Positions 34,185 to 44,131 are shown, counted from the stretch's first letter. The stretch: 64,000 nucleotides of DNA from Myxococcus xanthus (GCF_006402735.1 NZ_CP017174.1:5397001-5461000), one strand, 5' to 3'. The notes: a model not told the origin generated them from the sequence alone. Made by a program: numbers and translations.

Positions 34185-35509
34185 CGGCGCCGCCGTCCAT
34201 CCCCATGAAGTCCGCCGTCGTCATCTGGCTGGGACAGGTCCTGTCACTGCTGGGCTCGGGGCTGACGAGCTTCGCGCTCGGCGTCTGGACGTACAAGACG
34301 ACGGGCGACGTGACGCAGTACGCGTTGGTCATGCTCTCCGCGACGCTGCCCGCCATCCTGCTCGGGCCAGTGGCCGGAGCGCTCGTGGACCGCTGGAACC
34401 GCCGCTGGGTGCTGGTGCTCAGCGACGCGGCCGCCGGCCTGTCGAGCCTCGTGCTGGCGCTGTTGCTGTTCAATGGCTTGCTCCAGCCCTGGCACGCATA
34501 CGTCACGACCGCCGTGGTGTCGTCGGCCAGCGCGTTCCAGCAGCCGGCCTTCGCCGTGCTCGTCTCCACGGTGGTGCCACAGCAGCACCTGGGACGGGCC
34601 AACGGACTGGTGCAGGTCGGGCTCGCGTTCTCCCAGTTGGTGGCCCCCATGTTGAGCGCCACCCTGATGGAGCTGATTGAACTCAAGGGCATCCTGCTCA
34701 TCGACGCGACGACGCTCGTGCTCGGCGCGCTGCCCATGCTCCTGGCGCGAATCCCCCGGGAGCACCTCGTGTCGTCTTCCGGCGAGGAGCGGGTGCCGCT
34801 GTTCGAGGCGATTCGGGCTGGCGGTGCCTACCTGCGCGCCACCCCAGGACTCCTCGCGCTCATTGGCTTCCTCGCGGCCAGCAACTTCCTGACCGGCACG
34901 GTCGAGGTCCTCGTCACGCCGCTGGTCTTGTCCTTCGCGGACGTGCGCACCCTGGGCGCGCTCACCACCGCGGGTGGCGTGGGCATGTTGGCGGGCAGCC
35001 TGGTCATCAGCGCCTGGGGCGGACCCAAGCGACTGGTGAATGGCTTGCTCGGGTTCCAGCTCACCTGTGGACTCGCGCTCATCTGCGTCGGGCTGGCCAC
35101 CTCCGTTCCCGTGCTGGCCGGTGTCGCCTTCGCGTTCTTCTTCGGCCTCCCCATCATCAACGGCTCCAGCCAGACGCTCCTCCAGCGCATCGTGCCCCTG
35201 GCGCTGCGCGGCCGTGTCTTCGCTTTCACCAGTACCATCACCGGGGCCATGTTGCCGCTGGCGTACACCATCGCCGGCCCCCTGGCGGACCACGCCTTCG
35301 AACCCGCCATGGCCTCGGGAGGAAAGCTCGTCCCCCTGCTGGGTGCGTTCGTCGGCGAGGGCCCGGGCCGAGGCATCGCCTTGATGTTCCTCATCGCGGG
35401 CGCGCTGGCGGTCCTCATGACGCTGCTGTCCACGCTCTACCGCCCGCTGCGCGAGTTGGAGGCGCCCCCACTGGATGCGCCTGCCGCCAAACCCGCGGTG
35501 AGCCCCTGA
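34181..35509 (+). CDS. MFS efflux transporter of the lipopeptide cluster
   Basis: The 442-aa polytopic membrane protein has about twelve hydrophobic segments and a typical MFS loop 2-3 (GPVAGALVDRWNRRWVL). It resembles the enterobactin exporter/MFS_3 type often found with NRPS clusters. Its ATG overlaps the thioesterase stop (ATGA), so it is translationally coupled to the synthetase genes. Export of the finished lipopeptide or self-protection is the likely role, inferred from position. A short cytoplasmic tail (about 25 residues, Pro/Ala-rich) ends the protein. Confidence 0.9.
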   Translation: MTAPPSIPMKSAVVIWLGQVLSLLGSGLTSFALGVWTYKTTGDVTQYALVMLSATLPAILLGPVAGALVDRWNRRWVLVLSDAAAGLSSLVLALLLFNGLLQPWHAYVTTAVVSSASAFQQPAFAVLVSTVVPQQHLGRANGLVQVGLAFSQLVAPMLSATLMELIELKGILLIDATTLVLGALPMLLARIPREHLVSSSGEERVPLFEAIRAGGAYLRATPGLLALIGFLAASNFLTGTVEVLVTPLVLSFADVRTLGALTTAGGVGMLAGSLVISAWGGPKRLVNGLLGFQLTCGLALICVGLATSVPVLAGVAFAFFFGLPIINGSSQTLLQRIVPLALRGRVFAFTSTITGAMLPLAYTIAGPLADHAFEPAMASGGKLVPLLGAFVGEGPGRGIALMFLIAGALAVLMTLLSTLYRPLRELEAPPLDAPAAKPAVSP

Positions 35510-35535
35510 ATGCTTCCCTCTTCCCACGACTTCTC

Positions 35536-35551
35536 AAGGAGACCCGCCGTG
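35536..35551 (+). promoter_or_regulatory. Ribosome binding site deciding the FAAL start
   Basis: AAGGAGA at 35536-35542 is followed after 6 nt by GTG at 35549. The upstream in-frame ATG at 35510 directly abuts the transporter stop and has no such site, so the GTG is preferred. Confidence 0.6.
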
Positions 35552-37294
35552 CCGAGTCCCAGCCGTTCCGTGCAGACCCTCACCGACCTGCTGCGCTGGC
35601 GCGCCTCGAATCAGACCGAGGCCCGCGCATATACGTTCCTCCAGGATGGTGAAGGACGGGAGACCACCTGGACCTATGGCGAGTTGGATCGCCAGGCCCG
35701 CGCCATTGCCGCGGCGCTGCAGGAGCACAAGGGCGCTGGCGAGCGAGCGCTGCTGCTGTATCCACCGGGGCTCGACTACATCGCGGCGTTCTTCGGCAGC
35801 CTGTACGCGGGCGTGGCCGCGGTGCCAGCCTATCCTCCCGCGCAGCTTCAGGCCGTCACGCGCATCCTCTCCATCCTCCAGGATGCGAAGCCGCGCTTCG
35901 CGCTCACCACGCGCGAAATCCTGGAGAGCGTGAACGCGCTGGCCGACGCCTACCCCGTCCTGAAGGACATCCGCTGGATTGCCACGGACGCACTGGAGGA
36001 AGGGCTGGAGGACGGCTGGAAGCGTCCCGCCATCACCGGCGACACGCTGGCCTTCCTCCAGTACACGTCAGGCTCCACGTCGACGCCCAAGGGCGTGATG
36101 GTGCTGCACCGGAACCTGATGTCCAACGAGGACATGATTCGTCAGGGCTTCAGCCACGACGACCATTCATCGGTGTGCGGTTGGCTGCCGCTGTACCACG
36201 ACATGGGGCTCATCGGCACGGTGCTCCAGCCGATGTACATGGGCGCGCACTCCGTCGTGATGTCTCCGTGGTCTTTCCTGCAGCGCCCCATCCGCTGGCT
36301 GAACACCATCACGAAGTACCGTGCGACGACGAGCGGCGGGCCCAACTTCGCCTACGCGCTCTGCACGCGAAAGGTGAAGCCGGAGCAGCTCGCTTCGCTG
36401 GACCTGAGTTCGTGGCGCGTCGCCTTCAATGGCGCGGAGCCCGTGCGGGCGGAGACGCTGGCGGAGTTCGCGGACACCTTCGCGCCCGCCGGCTTCCGCC
36501 GGGAGGCCTTCTACCCCTGCTACGGCCTCGCGGAGGCGACGCTCTTCGTGTCGGGAGGCATCACCTCCGAGCTGCCACGCCACCTCACCGTGGATTCGGC
36601 GGCGCTCGAGCAGAACCGCGCCGTGGCCGCCCCGCCGGGCCCGTCCGCGCGGACGCTCGTCAGCTCCGGGCGGAGCTGGGGTGACAGCCTCATCCGCATC
36701 GTGAATCCAGAGACGCTGGTGGCGTGCGCTCCGGGCGAGGTGGGCGAAATCTGGACGGCCGGGCCCCACGTCACCCACGGCTACTGGGGACGCGAGGAGA
36801 CGAACGCGGAGACCTTCCAGGCGCGCATCCAGGGCAGCGAGGAAGGTCCCTTCCTGCGTACCGGTGACCTGGGCTTCATGATTGACGGCGAGCTGTATGT
36901 CACCGGCCGCATCAAGGACCTCATCATCGTCGACGGCCGGAACCACTACCCGCAGGACCTCGAGCTGACGGCCGAGAGCCAGCACCCGGCGCTCCGTCCT
37001 GGCTGCTCGGTGGCGTTCTCCGTCGACCATCCGGAGGGCGAGCGGCTGGTGGTGCTGGTGGAGGTCAGCGCCCGCTTCGCGCCGTCCGAACGGGGCGATG
37101 GCGCCCAGACCCTGGATGGGAGCGCGCTCCAGAAGACCATCCGTCAGGCAGTGGCCGCCGCGCACTCCGTGGACGTCCACGAGGTCGTCCTGCTCCAGCA
37201 GGGCGAGGTCCTCAAGACGTCCAGTGGCAAGGTCCAGCGGCGCGCCTGCCGGGCGAAGTACGTGGAGGGCAGCCTCCAGCGCTGGGCGGCGTAG
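35549..37294 (+). CDS. Stand-alone fatty acyl-AMP ligase (FAAL)
   Basis: The 581-aa adenylating enzyme belongs to the FAAL branch. It has YTSGSTSTPKG at 172-182, GWLPLYHDMGLIG, SGGPNFAYALC, YGLAEATLFVSGG, RTGDLGF, IIVDGRNHYPQDLE and the C-terminal catalytic Lys561 in TSSGKVQRRA. These are characteristic of enzymes that activate fatty acids as acyl-AMP and pass them to an ACP instead of CoA. Here the obvious acceptor is the N-terminal ACP of the hybrid synthase at the other end of the operon. In iturin-type synthases this acyl ligase is fused to that ACP. The start was placed at GTG 35549. The preceding transporter gene abuts this frame, so it belongs to the same operon. Confidence 0.93.
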   Translation: MPSPSRSVQTLTDLLRWRASNQTEARAYTFLQDGEGRETTWTYGELDRQARAIAAALQEHKGAGERALLLYPPGLDYIAAFFGSLYAGVAAVPAYPPAQLQAVTRILSILQDAKPRFALTTREILESVNALADAYPVLKDIRWIATDALEEGLEDGWKRPAITGDTLAFLQYTSGSTSTPKGVMVLHRNLMSNEDMIRQGFSHDDHSSVCGWLPLYHDMGLIGTVLQPMYMGAHSVVMSPWSFLQRPIRWLNTITKYRATTSGGPNFAYALCTRKVKPEQLASLDLSSWRVAFNGAEPVRAETLAEFADTFAPAGFRREAFYPCYGLAEATLFVSGGITSELPRHLTVDSAALEQNRAVAAPPGPSARTLVSSGRSWGDSLIRIVNPETLVACAPGEVGEIWTAGPHVTHGYWGREETNAETFQARIQGSEEGPFLRTGDLGFMIDGELYVTGRIKDLIIVDGRNHYPQDLELTAESQHPALRPGCSVAFSVDHPEGERLVVLVEVSARFAPSERGDGAQTLDGSALQKTIRQAVAAAHSVDVHEVVLLQQGEVLKTSSGKVQRRACRAKYVEGSLQRWAA

Positions 37295-37328
37295 TCCGTC
37301 CCGCGCGGCTTGATGAAGCAGGCCCTCG

Positions 37329-37658
37329 CTACCTGCGAGGTCCGAGCACGATGATGGCCATCCCCAGGATGGCGACGAGCGCGCCCACGAGGTCCCACGT
37401 CGTGGGCCGCTCCCCTTCCACGAGCCACAGCCAGACGAGCGCCACGGCGATGTACACCCCGCCGTAGGCAGCATAGGTGCGGGCCGCGCCCGTCGGGTGC
37501 AGCGTCAGCAGCCACGCGAAAACGGCGAGGCTGCCCGCCGCGGGCACGAGGAGCAGTGGCGACTTCCCCTGTCGGAGCCATAGGTAGGGCAGATAGCAGC
37601 CCACCACCTCGGCCACCGCGGTGACGACGAAGAGCCCGAAGGCGTACAGCAGATGCAC
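37329..37658 (-). CDS. UPF0060 (YnfA-type) small membrane protein
   Basis: The 109-aa protein has four hydrophobic helices and the UPF0060 hallmarks: [25 protein letters not shown] [16 protein letters not shown] and the final [17 protein letters not shown]. Some members are SMR-like exporters, but the function is mostly unknown. The frame is open far upstream, yet GTG 37658 begins exactly at the family start ([14 protein letters not shown]). It is convergent with the FAAL gene, 34 nt away, so it marks the right border of the lipopeptide operon. The 280 bp between its start and the next gene hold no clear ORF and are probably a divergent promoter region. Confidence 0.85.
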   Translation of the reverse strand: MHLLYAFGLFVVTAVAEVVGCYLPYLWLRQGKSPLLLVPAAGSLAVFAWLLTLHPTGAARTYAAYGGVYIAVALVWLWLVEGERPTTWDLVGALVAILGMAIIVLGPRR

Positions 37659-37938
37659 GGCGTGACACCTTTCGTGAAGCGCGGTCGAGGTGCTGCCGCG
37701 TCGCCAAGCCCATGCTCCGAGCCTTCCATCAATCCCCTGCCCTTCCCAGTCCAGAAGATGGACCTCTGGCATCGGCTCACCCGCGGACACTCCGGCAGCG
37801 AATCGGACTCGATGGCATGCTGGCGCCTTGTATGCGCGCGGCGGCTGAGGCATCCGGAGGGAGGCGGGAGACAGCACCCGCGCCTTCCGGGAACGGTCCG
37901 CGCCGCTTCCCCTGGACATCCCACCGGGTACCCGCGAC

Positions 37939-39759
37939 ATGACGCTCATCCCGCCGCCAGAGGTCCAGGACGCAGCCCCTCGCAGGAAACGGTGGCCGCG
38001 CGCCGTCGCTTGGACCCTGGGCGCGCTCATGGTGTTGGAGGTCTCCATCAACGTGGCGCTCAACATGGGCGCCGTCCAGGCCATCATGCGCCGGTCCACC
38101 AGCCGGACCGAGCTTGCCTGGAAGCGCGCCTGGTGGCTCTGGCCCTTTGGACAACTCCACCTCCGCGACTTCACCCTGACCCAGCAGAATCAGAACCAAT
38201 GGTGGCAGGTGAACATGGACACGTTGGAAGCCAACGTGTCGCTGACCGCCCTGCTGCGCCAACGCGTGGACGTGCAGCGCATCGACGGACATGGCGCGCG
38301 CTTCCGGCTTGAACCGTCGTTCGGCATCGAGAAGGAACCCCCACCGGGCCAAGACTACCGCCCGTGGGGCATCCAACTGGCCGACGTGACGGTCCACGAG
38401 GTTCGCGAGCTGGACTTCGGCCGGGTCCGCTTCGTGGGGAACCTGGACGTGCAAGGCTCGCTGGACATCAAGGGCCGGGAGCGCATCCACGTCGAGACGT
38501 CTTCGATTCGCGTGGTCTCCGGTGCCATGGAGTTCGACCGGACCCCTGTCACCCGGCTGGAGCGCCTGGAGGCAAAGGCACAGCTCGAGGTGCCCTTCAC
38601 GGACGAAGAGGGCTGGGACCTCTCACGGGCGCTCAGCGCGCAGGTGACGAGCCAGATGGAGCTGCTCCCACTGGACTGGCTGAACGAGCACCTGGGGTCG
38701 AACAACGCCGTCTCCCTGAAAGGGGGCGAAGGCAAGGTGGACCTGGACCTCCACCTCAAAGACGGCGCGCTGGCCGATGACAGCCGCATTGACGTCCAGG
38801 GCCAGGAGTTGAACGTACGGGCGGGTCCCATCCGAGCGCGTGCGCCCTGGGCCCTCAAGGCCTCGCTGACATCGGAGCGCCCGGACACGCGGAAAGGGAC
38901 AGCAACGCTCACCTTCGCACCTGTGCGGGTGTCCGGTCCCGAAGGCACGGGTGCAGAGGTCCCTGAAATCACCCTCACTGTCCTCGCGCGTCGCAGCGCG
39001 GAGCAATCGGATTGGGAGTTGGAGCCGGACCTCCGCGTGGCCAGGAGCCGGCCGTTGGACTTGAGGATGCTCAATCCCTGGCTGGCGCGGACGATTGAAA
39101 TCGACTCCGGCTCCATGACGTTGCAGAGCCGGGAGCGTGCGCAGTCCGCGAAGGCGCGAGACTCCCTGCGGCTGAGCGTGGACTCCGACCTCGTCTCCGG
39201 GCGCATGGGAAGCGTCAAGGTGCTGCTGCGTGCCGAGGCGGACGTGGACGCCCGGAACCTGTCGTGGGACACGAAGTCCCTGACACTGACGGGGACCACG
39301 CTTCGACTGACGAACGTGTCCACGAATGGCCCCGTGCCCATCCGCGCTTGGAGCGGCGTCTTCACCCTCCCCCAGGCCCGACTGTCCCTGTCGCCGACAG
39401 TGCTTTCGGCACGCTTCGCCAGCAAGCTCACAGACACACAGCCTGTCGCCGCGCTGCTCACGTCCGCCAAGAATCTGCCGCGCTTCCTGACATCCCTGCT
39501 CAACATCCGGGACGTCTCGGTGACGGGCCGGGTGCAGATTGACGAGGGCGGGCTCCAACTGCGCGAGCTGAAGGCGGACGGCGAGGGCTTCTCGCTGCGA
39601 GGACACCTGGACCTCGCAGGGGGAGAGCTGCAGGGCGCGCTCCTGGCGACCCTGGGCGCCCTCACCGGCGGAATCGAATTCAAACCCGGCGGACAGAACC
39701 TGCACCTGCTGAACGCGAAGCAGTGGTTCGCGAAACATCCCGAGCCGCCGCTCCGGTAG
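37939..39759 (+). CDS. AsmA/DUF748-like membrane-anchored protein
   Basis: The 606-aa protein has a short basic cytoplasmic N-terminus, one membrane helix at about residues 24-48, and then a long region of beta-rich repeats. The pattern ([64 protein letters not shown]) is typical of AsmA/TamB/DUF748-family proteins that sit in the periplasm and influence envelope lipid traffic. The family assignment rests on repeat character and not on a diagnostic residue. It does not appear linked to the lipopeptide genes. Confidence 0.65.
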   Translation: MTLIPPPEVQDAAPRRKRWPRAVAWTLGALMVLEVSINVALNMGAVQAIMRRSTSRTELAWKRAWWLWPFGQLHLRDFTLTQQNQNQWWQVNMDTLEANVSLTALLRQRVDVQRIDGHGARFRLEPSFGIEKEPPPGQDYRPWGIQLADVTVHEVRELDFGRVRFVGNLDVQGSLDIKGRERIHVETSSIRVVSGAMEFDRTPVTRLERLEAKAQLEVPFTDEEGWDLSRALSAQVTSQMELLPLDWLNEHLGSNNAVSLKGGEGKVDLDLHLKDGALADDSRIDVQGQELNVRAGPIRARAPWALKASLTSERPDTRKGTATLTFAPVRVSGPEGTGAEVPEITLTVLARRSAEQSDWELEPDLRVARSRPLDLRMLNPWLARTIEIDSGSMTLQSRERAQSAKARDSLRLSVDSDLVSGRMGSVKVLLRAEADVDARNLSWDTKSLTLTGTTLRLTNVSTNGPVPIRAWSGVFTLPQARLSLSPTVLSARFASKLTDTQPVAALLTSAKNLPRFLTSLLNIRDVSVTGRVQIDEGGLQLRELKADGEGFSLRGHLDLAGGELQGALLATLGALTGGIEFKPGGQNLHLLNAKQWFAKHPEPPLR

Positions 39760-39780
39760 GCGCTGCCTTCGCGCCACGAA

Positions 39781-40683
39781 TCAGGCGGAAACGCCGGGCT
39801 GCTGCCGCAGGTACGTGCGGATGGCGTCGATGGCATGGCGCACCTTGGCCGGCTGTCCTGAGCGCCGTGGCGTGACGGCCCAGAGCTGCACGGGGGAGAG
39901 GCGCCACTCGGGCAGGAGCACTTCGAGCCGTCCCTGTCGCAGCTCGTCTTCCACGTCCGCCAGGATGCAGCGCGTGATGCCCAGTCCCGCCGCACACATC
40001 TGGTGGAGGGTGAGCTGGTTGTTGCTGGAGACCCGCGGCGTCACCCGGACAGTACGGCTCGTTCCGGAAGGGCCCTGGAGGTCGAATACCAGGGACCGGC
40101 CGTCCGCCACGACCGCGAGCCACGCGTGCTCAGGCAGGTCCTCGAGCGTGCGTGGCCTCCCCGCCTTCTTCAGGTAGCCCGGGGCTGCACAGAGTCCCAG
40201 GTGAACGTGGCAGAGCGGCTGCGCTACCCAGGAGGAGTCCTCCATTCGGCCAGCCCGGAGCGCCAGGTCGATGCGCTCATCAATGAGGTCGACCAGGCCA
40301 TCATCCGCTTCGAGGCGAAGTTTCAGAGACGCGTGTCTGGCGAGCAGCGGCTCCAGCGCGGGCGCCACGTAGCGAGCCAATCCGAGCGGCAGGGAGATGC
40401 GCAGCTCGCCTGCGGGCGTGTCCCTGGCAAGCGAGAGTTGCTCGCGGGCTCGCTCCGCCACCTCCACCATTTCACGGCAGTGGGTGGCGAACCGAGCACC
40501 GGCATCCGTGAGCGACAATTTGCGGTTTGAGCGCCGCACCAGGATGACGCCGAAGGACTCCTCCAGGATTCGGAGCTGCTGACTCACCGCTGAGGTGCTG
40601 ATGCGGAGGTGCCGTGCCGCCGCGCTCAGCGAACCCGCGCGTGCGATCTCCGCGAAGAGCGCCATGCGTTTCAGGTCGTCCAT
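39781..40683 (-). CDS. LysR-family transcriptional regulator
   Basis: This 300-aa regulator has an N-terminal winged helix-turn-helix (MALFAEIARAGSLSAAARHL, then SAVSQQLRILEESFG and RRSNRKLSLTDAG). The C-terminal substrate-binding domain includes the typical AAGLGITR. It is divergent from the NmrA-like gene across about 76 bp, the classic LysR arrangement, so that gene is its most likely target. It is convergent with the AsmA-like gene, ending 21 nt away. Confidence 0.95.
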   Translation of the reverse strand: MDDLKRMALFAEIARAGSLSAAARHLRISTSAVSQQLRILEESFGVILVRRSNRKLSLTDAGARFATHCREMVEVAERAREQLSLARDTPAGELRISLPLGLARYVAPALEPLLARHASLKLRLEADDGLVDLIDERIDLALRAGRMEDSSWVAQPLCHVHLGLCAAPGYLKKAGRPRTLEDLPEHAWLAVVADGRSLVFDLQGPSGTSRTVRVTPRVSSNNQLTLHQMCAAGLGITRCILADVEDELRQGRLEVLLPEWRLSPVQLWAVTPRRSGQPAKVRHAIDAIRTYLRQQPGVSA

Positions 40684-40759
40684 GTTGAAGCGCAGCTTAA
40701 AGTTGATTCACTGAGACAGCCACTGCCGGGGTGAGCATCACCGCCGTACCGTGACTGCC

Positions 40760-41593
40760 ATGACACCACAACGAATCGCAGTCTTCGGAGCAACCGGTAC
40801 CGTGGGTTCGCTCCTGGTTGATGTCCTCGTGAAGCAGGGGCACCAGGTCCGGGCACTGTCCCGCAAAGCCACCGCCCGTCCCGACGCTGAGGCCGTGCGC
40901 TTCGACTTCTCCCAGCCCAGCAAGCTTGGCGCCATTCTGGAGGGAGTGGACGCAGCCTATCTCCTCATGCCTGCGGACAGCCTGAACGTCATCGAATACA
41001 TGGGCCCCGTCATCCGCGCGGCGGCCGAGCGTGGCGTGAAGGTGGTGTTCCAGTCCGTCATGGGCGTGGAGGCGAACGAGGCGGACCCGTATCGACAGGT
41101 CGAACTGCAACTGGAGCGTTCGGGCGTTCCCTACGTCATCCTTCGGCCCAACTGGTTCTCCGACAACTTCCACCTCATGTGGAGCCATGACATCCGCGCG
41201 GGACAGCTCCCGCTCCCGGCGGGTACTGGTGAGACGAGCTTCATCGACGCGCGCGACATCGCGGAAGCCGCCGCGGCGGCACTCACGACCCGGCAGTTCG
41301 ACGGACAGGCCTTCACGCTCACCGGTCCCCAGGCGCTCAGCTTCGCCAACGCGGCCGCCGTCATCTCCCGCGTGACGGGCCGGCCGCTCGAATACGTCGC
41401 GCTCTCGGAAGGCGCCTTCATCCTGCGCATGCGCGATGCCGGCTTCGACACTCCGTATGCAGAGATGCTCGCCGAGCTCTTCGCCGCTGTGCGCGAGCAG
41501 TGGACCGCGACGACCACGGACGGGGTTCAGTTGCTGACCGGCCACGCGCCACGTTCATTCGAGCAATACGCCGAGGAGCGAATGAAGCCGTAG
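40760..41593 (+). CDS. NmrA/SDR-type NAD(P)-binding protein
   Basis: The 277-aa atypical short-chain dehydrogenase begins with a Rossmann nucleotide loop (FGATGTVGSLLVDVL). It continues with NmrA-family landmarks: VFQSVMGVEAN, LRPNWFSDNFH and SFIDARDIAEAAAAAL. Members act as NAD(P)H:quinone oxidoreductases or as redox-sensing NAD(P)-binding proteins; the YxxxK catalytic pair is not evident, so a sensor role is possible. ATG 40760 was chosen; an in-frame GTG lies 9 nt upstream. Control by the divergent LysR protein is inferred from position. Confidence 0.87.
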   Translation: MTPQRIAVFGATGTVGSLLVDVLVKQGHQVRALSRKATARPDAEAVRFDFSQPSKLGAILEGVDAAYLLMPADSLNVIEYMGPVIRAAAERGVKVVFQSVMGVEANEADPYRQVELQLERSGVPYVILRPNWFSDNFHLMWSHDIRAGQLPLPAGTGETSFIDARDIAEAAAAALTTRQFDGQAFTLTGPQALSFANAAAVISRVTGRPLEYVALSEGAFILRMRDAGFDTPYAEMLAELFAAVREQWTATTTDGVQLLTGHAPRSFEQYAEERMKP

Positions 41594-41596
41594 TAC

Positions 41597-41619
41597 GCAC
41601 ACCGGCCCGGTGCGCGCCT
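41597..41619. terminator. Possible terminator hairpin between convergent genes
   Basis: CGCACACCGG and CCCGGTGCGCG form an imperfect GC stem with one mismatch between the ends of the NmrA-like and HAD genes. There is no T-run, so intrinsic function is uncertain. Confidence 0.3.
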
Positions 41620-41646
41620 CCCGCCATGCATGCGCCCCCAGGCTCT

Positions 41647-42669
41647 TCATCGCGGAGGAGCAGGCGCGGCGAACACCGTCTTCCAGTCGTCGCGCATACT
41701 GACGACGGTCCACCCACCCTCCCTCGCCGCCCGCAACGAGGCGCCGTCCTTCTCCTGATAGGCGAACTCACGCCGCGCGTCGTCGTGATTGATGAGCAAC
41801 TGGAAGGAGGGCCCGTGCCGCAGCCGCGAGGCCTTCAGCATGGCGATGTCACCGCCGCTGCGGACGTTGCCCGCGACGAGCACCGGAGACCTGCCCACGT
41901 GGAGGTCATTGCCCACCGGCTTGCCGGCCTTGTCGTTGATGTGGTCCACGCGGGGTTCGCGCCACAACACGGCCTGGCCGTCGCGCGTCTCGAACTTCTC
42001 CTCCAGGCTGCTGCCGATGACCTGCTGGGGAGGAATGCCATACAGGGACTCGGAGAAGACACGCATGAAGTCGATGCCGCCACCCGAGCTGATCCACGTC
42101 TGGAAGCCGTGGTCGCGCAGGTACCGGAGCAATTCGAGCATGGGCTGGTAGGCGAGCTGCGTGTACGGCACGCCGAGCTTCGGATGGCGGGCGGTCTTCA
42201 GGAACTGGCGCACCTCTGCCTGGAACTCCTCCTGCGTCATGTCCGCGTGGGTGGCGGCGACCAGCTCCATCAGCGTCTTCTCGCCGCCGTCCATCAAGGT
42301 GTCGACGTCCCCTTCAAGCACGGCCTTGAAGGGCTGCCGCCGCCGGAGAGACGGGTCCTTCGCGGCCATCTCGCGGACACGCTTCACGAGGAAGGCGCCC
42401 TCCACCGCCGGCTTCTCTTGCCAGAGCGTGCCGTCGTTATCGAAGACGGCGATGCGCTCCCGCTCTGGAACGAAGTCCGGGCTCCCCTCCGTCGTGACCC
42501 GGGTGACGAAGCCGACGAGCGCCTGCTTCACCGGCCCTTCATTCCAGGAGGGAAGCGGGTCGGCCGTCGAGGCTTGTGCCAACGCCGCTAGCGGGAGGAC
42601 CCACCCAAGCAGCAGCACGGCCACGACAGGAAGGGAGAGACGCGTTGGACCGCCGGGCCGCAAGGACAT
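41647..42669 (-). CDS. Exported HAD-superfamily phosphatase
   Basis: The 340-aa protein has a Sec signal peptide (MSLRPGGPTRLSLPVVAVLL, then LPLAALAQA). It carries the HAD motif I FDNDGTLW, with nucleophile Asp and acid/base Asp two residues later; motif II lies in WISSGGG and the late motif near GNVRSGGDIAML. Members remove phosphate from small molecules; a secreted phosphoserine-phosphatase-like or non-specific acid phosphatase is possible. The frame is open to 42837, but ATG 42669 has a good GGGAGAGG site and starts the signal peptide. It is divergent from the lipoprotein gene to the right. Confidence 0.85.
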   Translation of the reverse strand: MSLRPGGPTRLSLPVVAVLLLGWVLPLAALAQASTADPLPSWNEGPVKQALVGFVTRVTTEGSPDFVPERERIAVFDNDGTLWQEKPAVEGAFLVKRVREMAAKDPSLRRRQPFKAVLEGDVDTLMDGGEKTLMELVAATHADMTQEEFQAEVRQFLKTARHPKLGVPYTQLAYQPMLELLRYLRDHGFQTWISSGGGIDFMRVFSESLYGIPPQQVIGSSLEEKFETRDGQAVLWREPRVDHINDKAGKPVGNDLHVGRSPVLVAGNVRSGGDIAMLKASRLRHGPSFQLLINHDDARREFAYQEKDGASLRAAREGGWTVVSMRDDWKTVFAAPAPPR

Positions 42670-42843
42670 GGAATACCTCTCCCGCGACACGCTGGGAACG
42701 CTGGGGCCGCTTCGCAATGCGCGTGGCGAGAACTCGCCCAATGCCCCAGACGTGGGCTGGCGGGCCCTCCGCCGGACCACACACCTGAGTCCGGGGCGAA
42801 ACGGAACCCCGGCATTCCAGGGTGACTGTTGGACCACGGGAGG

Positions 42844-43989
42844 ATGTACACCTTGGGCCGCTGTCCCATGTGCCCCGCTCTCCCCTGGCGCCCGCTCGCG
42901 GCATTGCTAGGCCTGCTCTTCGCGGCGTGCGCCACCGCGCCGCCCCGCTCCCCCTTGCTCGAACACATCGGCCGGTCGGACCTGAGCGTCGCGGCGCTGC
43001 GAGTCCGGATGAGGGACCTGACCCGCCGGCTGCCCGGAATGCTGGAGGCGGCGGCAGACGACCTCGCCGCGCGATCGGACTCGCGGGAGGTGCACCGAGC
43101 CATGCTGGAGTTCAAGAGCAACGGAGTCCCCATGCTCCAGACCGCGCTGCTCCAGCCGGACCCGGTGGCGGGGCTGGTGGATGCCTGGGCCCTGCTGGCC
43201 CAGCTCCAGGACACCCTTCCCCGGCGGGCCGCGAGCGTGCCTGCCCTGGTGCCTCGGGCCCGGCGCGAGTTGGGGGAGATGGAAGCAGAGGTCGCGGCGG
43301 TTTGGGTGGACCTCTCCGGCCATGAGGATGTCTCGCGAGCGCGCGCGCTCATCCACCAATGGGCCGCCGAGCATCCCCTCACCGGCCCCCTCACCGCGCG
43401 CGAGTCCACCGCACCGCTCCTGGCATCCATCTCCACCCTCTCCCGCGTCAGCCCGATGGGCGCGGCGGCGGTGCTGCTGGAGGACACCCGAGACCTCACC
43501 ACGCGGCTGGACCTCTATGCCTCCAGCCTCCCTCGACAAGTACGATGGCAGGCGGAGCTCGCCGCCAGCGACGTGGCGGACCTCCCTGTCCTCGGTACCG
43601 CCCTGGGGGAATTGGAGCGCACGGTGGACGTCCTCAACCAGTTCGAAGGACTGGCCGCCAGCGCTCCAGCCGTGTTGTCGCGTGAGCGAGTCGCTGTGCT
43701 TTCCGCGCTGACACAGGAACGCATGGCCCTCCAGGCGTTCGTCTCCGCTGAGCGCCAGGCCCTCATGGGGGATGTGGACCGGGAACGCACGGTGCTGATG
43801 GAAGCGTTGCGCGCGGAGCGAATCGCAGCGCTTCAACAGGTGGACGGACTGGCGCGAGGCTGGGTGGACCACACCTTCGATCGGGCGGCGGACCTGGTGG
43901 GCCGCGTCTGGCTGGGCCTGCTCGGGCTGGGCGTGTTGCTCGCGGGGGTGCTCCTGGCGCGCGGGCGGCGCGGGCGCACCGCAACCTGA
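42844..43989 (+). CDS. Putative lipoprotein with coiled-coil character and C-terminal membrane helix
   Basis: The 381-aa product begins with a hydrophobic signal ending LLFAACATAPP, a plausible but imperfect lipobox. It is then almost entirely helical and rich in Leu/Glu/Arg heptads (for example SRERVAVLSALTQERMALQ and ERTVLMEALRAERIAALQQV). It ends with a membrane helix (VWLGLLGLGVLLAGVLLARG) and an Arg-rich cytoplasmic-type tail. The start is ambiguous: TTG 42829, ATG 42844 and ATG 42868 are in frame. No known family is recognised. Confidence 0.6.
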   Translation: MYTLGRCPMCPALPWRPLAALLGLLFAACATAPPRSPLLEHIGRSDLSVAALRVRMRDLTRRLPGMLEAAADDLAARSDSREVHRAMLEFKSNGVPMLQTALLQPDPVAGLVDAWALLAQLQDTLPRRAASVPALVPRARRELGEMEAEVAAVWVDLSGHEDVSRARALIHQWAAEHPLTGPLTARESTAPLLASISTLSRVSPMGAAAVLLEDTRDLTTRLDLYASSLPRQVRWQAELAASDVADLPVLGTALGELERTVDVLNQFEGLAASAPAVLSRERVAVLSALTQERMALQAFVSAERQALMGDVDRERTVLMEALRAERIAALQQVDGLARGWVDHTFDRAADLVGRVWLGLLGLGVLLAGVLLARGRRGRTAT

Positions 43990-44103
43990 CGTCTATCCAG
44001 GGAGCGTCTCCCAGGCACGGGGATGGGGGGCGAACACCCCGGGGCAGTGGCAAGGCATGGGGTGCCCAGGTGACGACCCCGGTCCCTCTCCGCATCGACC
44101 CCA

Positions 44104-44131
44104 TTGCCCGCCGCGAGCCATGTGGTATAGA
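44104..44131 (+). promoter_or_regulatory. Possible sigma-70-type promoter upstream of the tRNA
   Basis: TTGCCC at 44104-44109 and TATAGA at 44126-44131 are separated by 16 bp. They lie about 120 bp before the tRNA in a 261-bp gap that holds no ORF I can support. Confidence 0.4.

Noticed and set aside
37329..38174. Taking the whole 281-codon frame as the UPF0060 protein
   Set aside because: Residues before VHLLYAFG have no homology-like features and overlap the start of the divergent AsmA-like gene.
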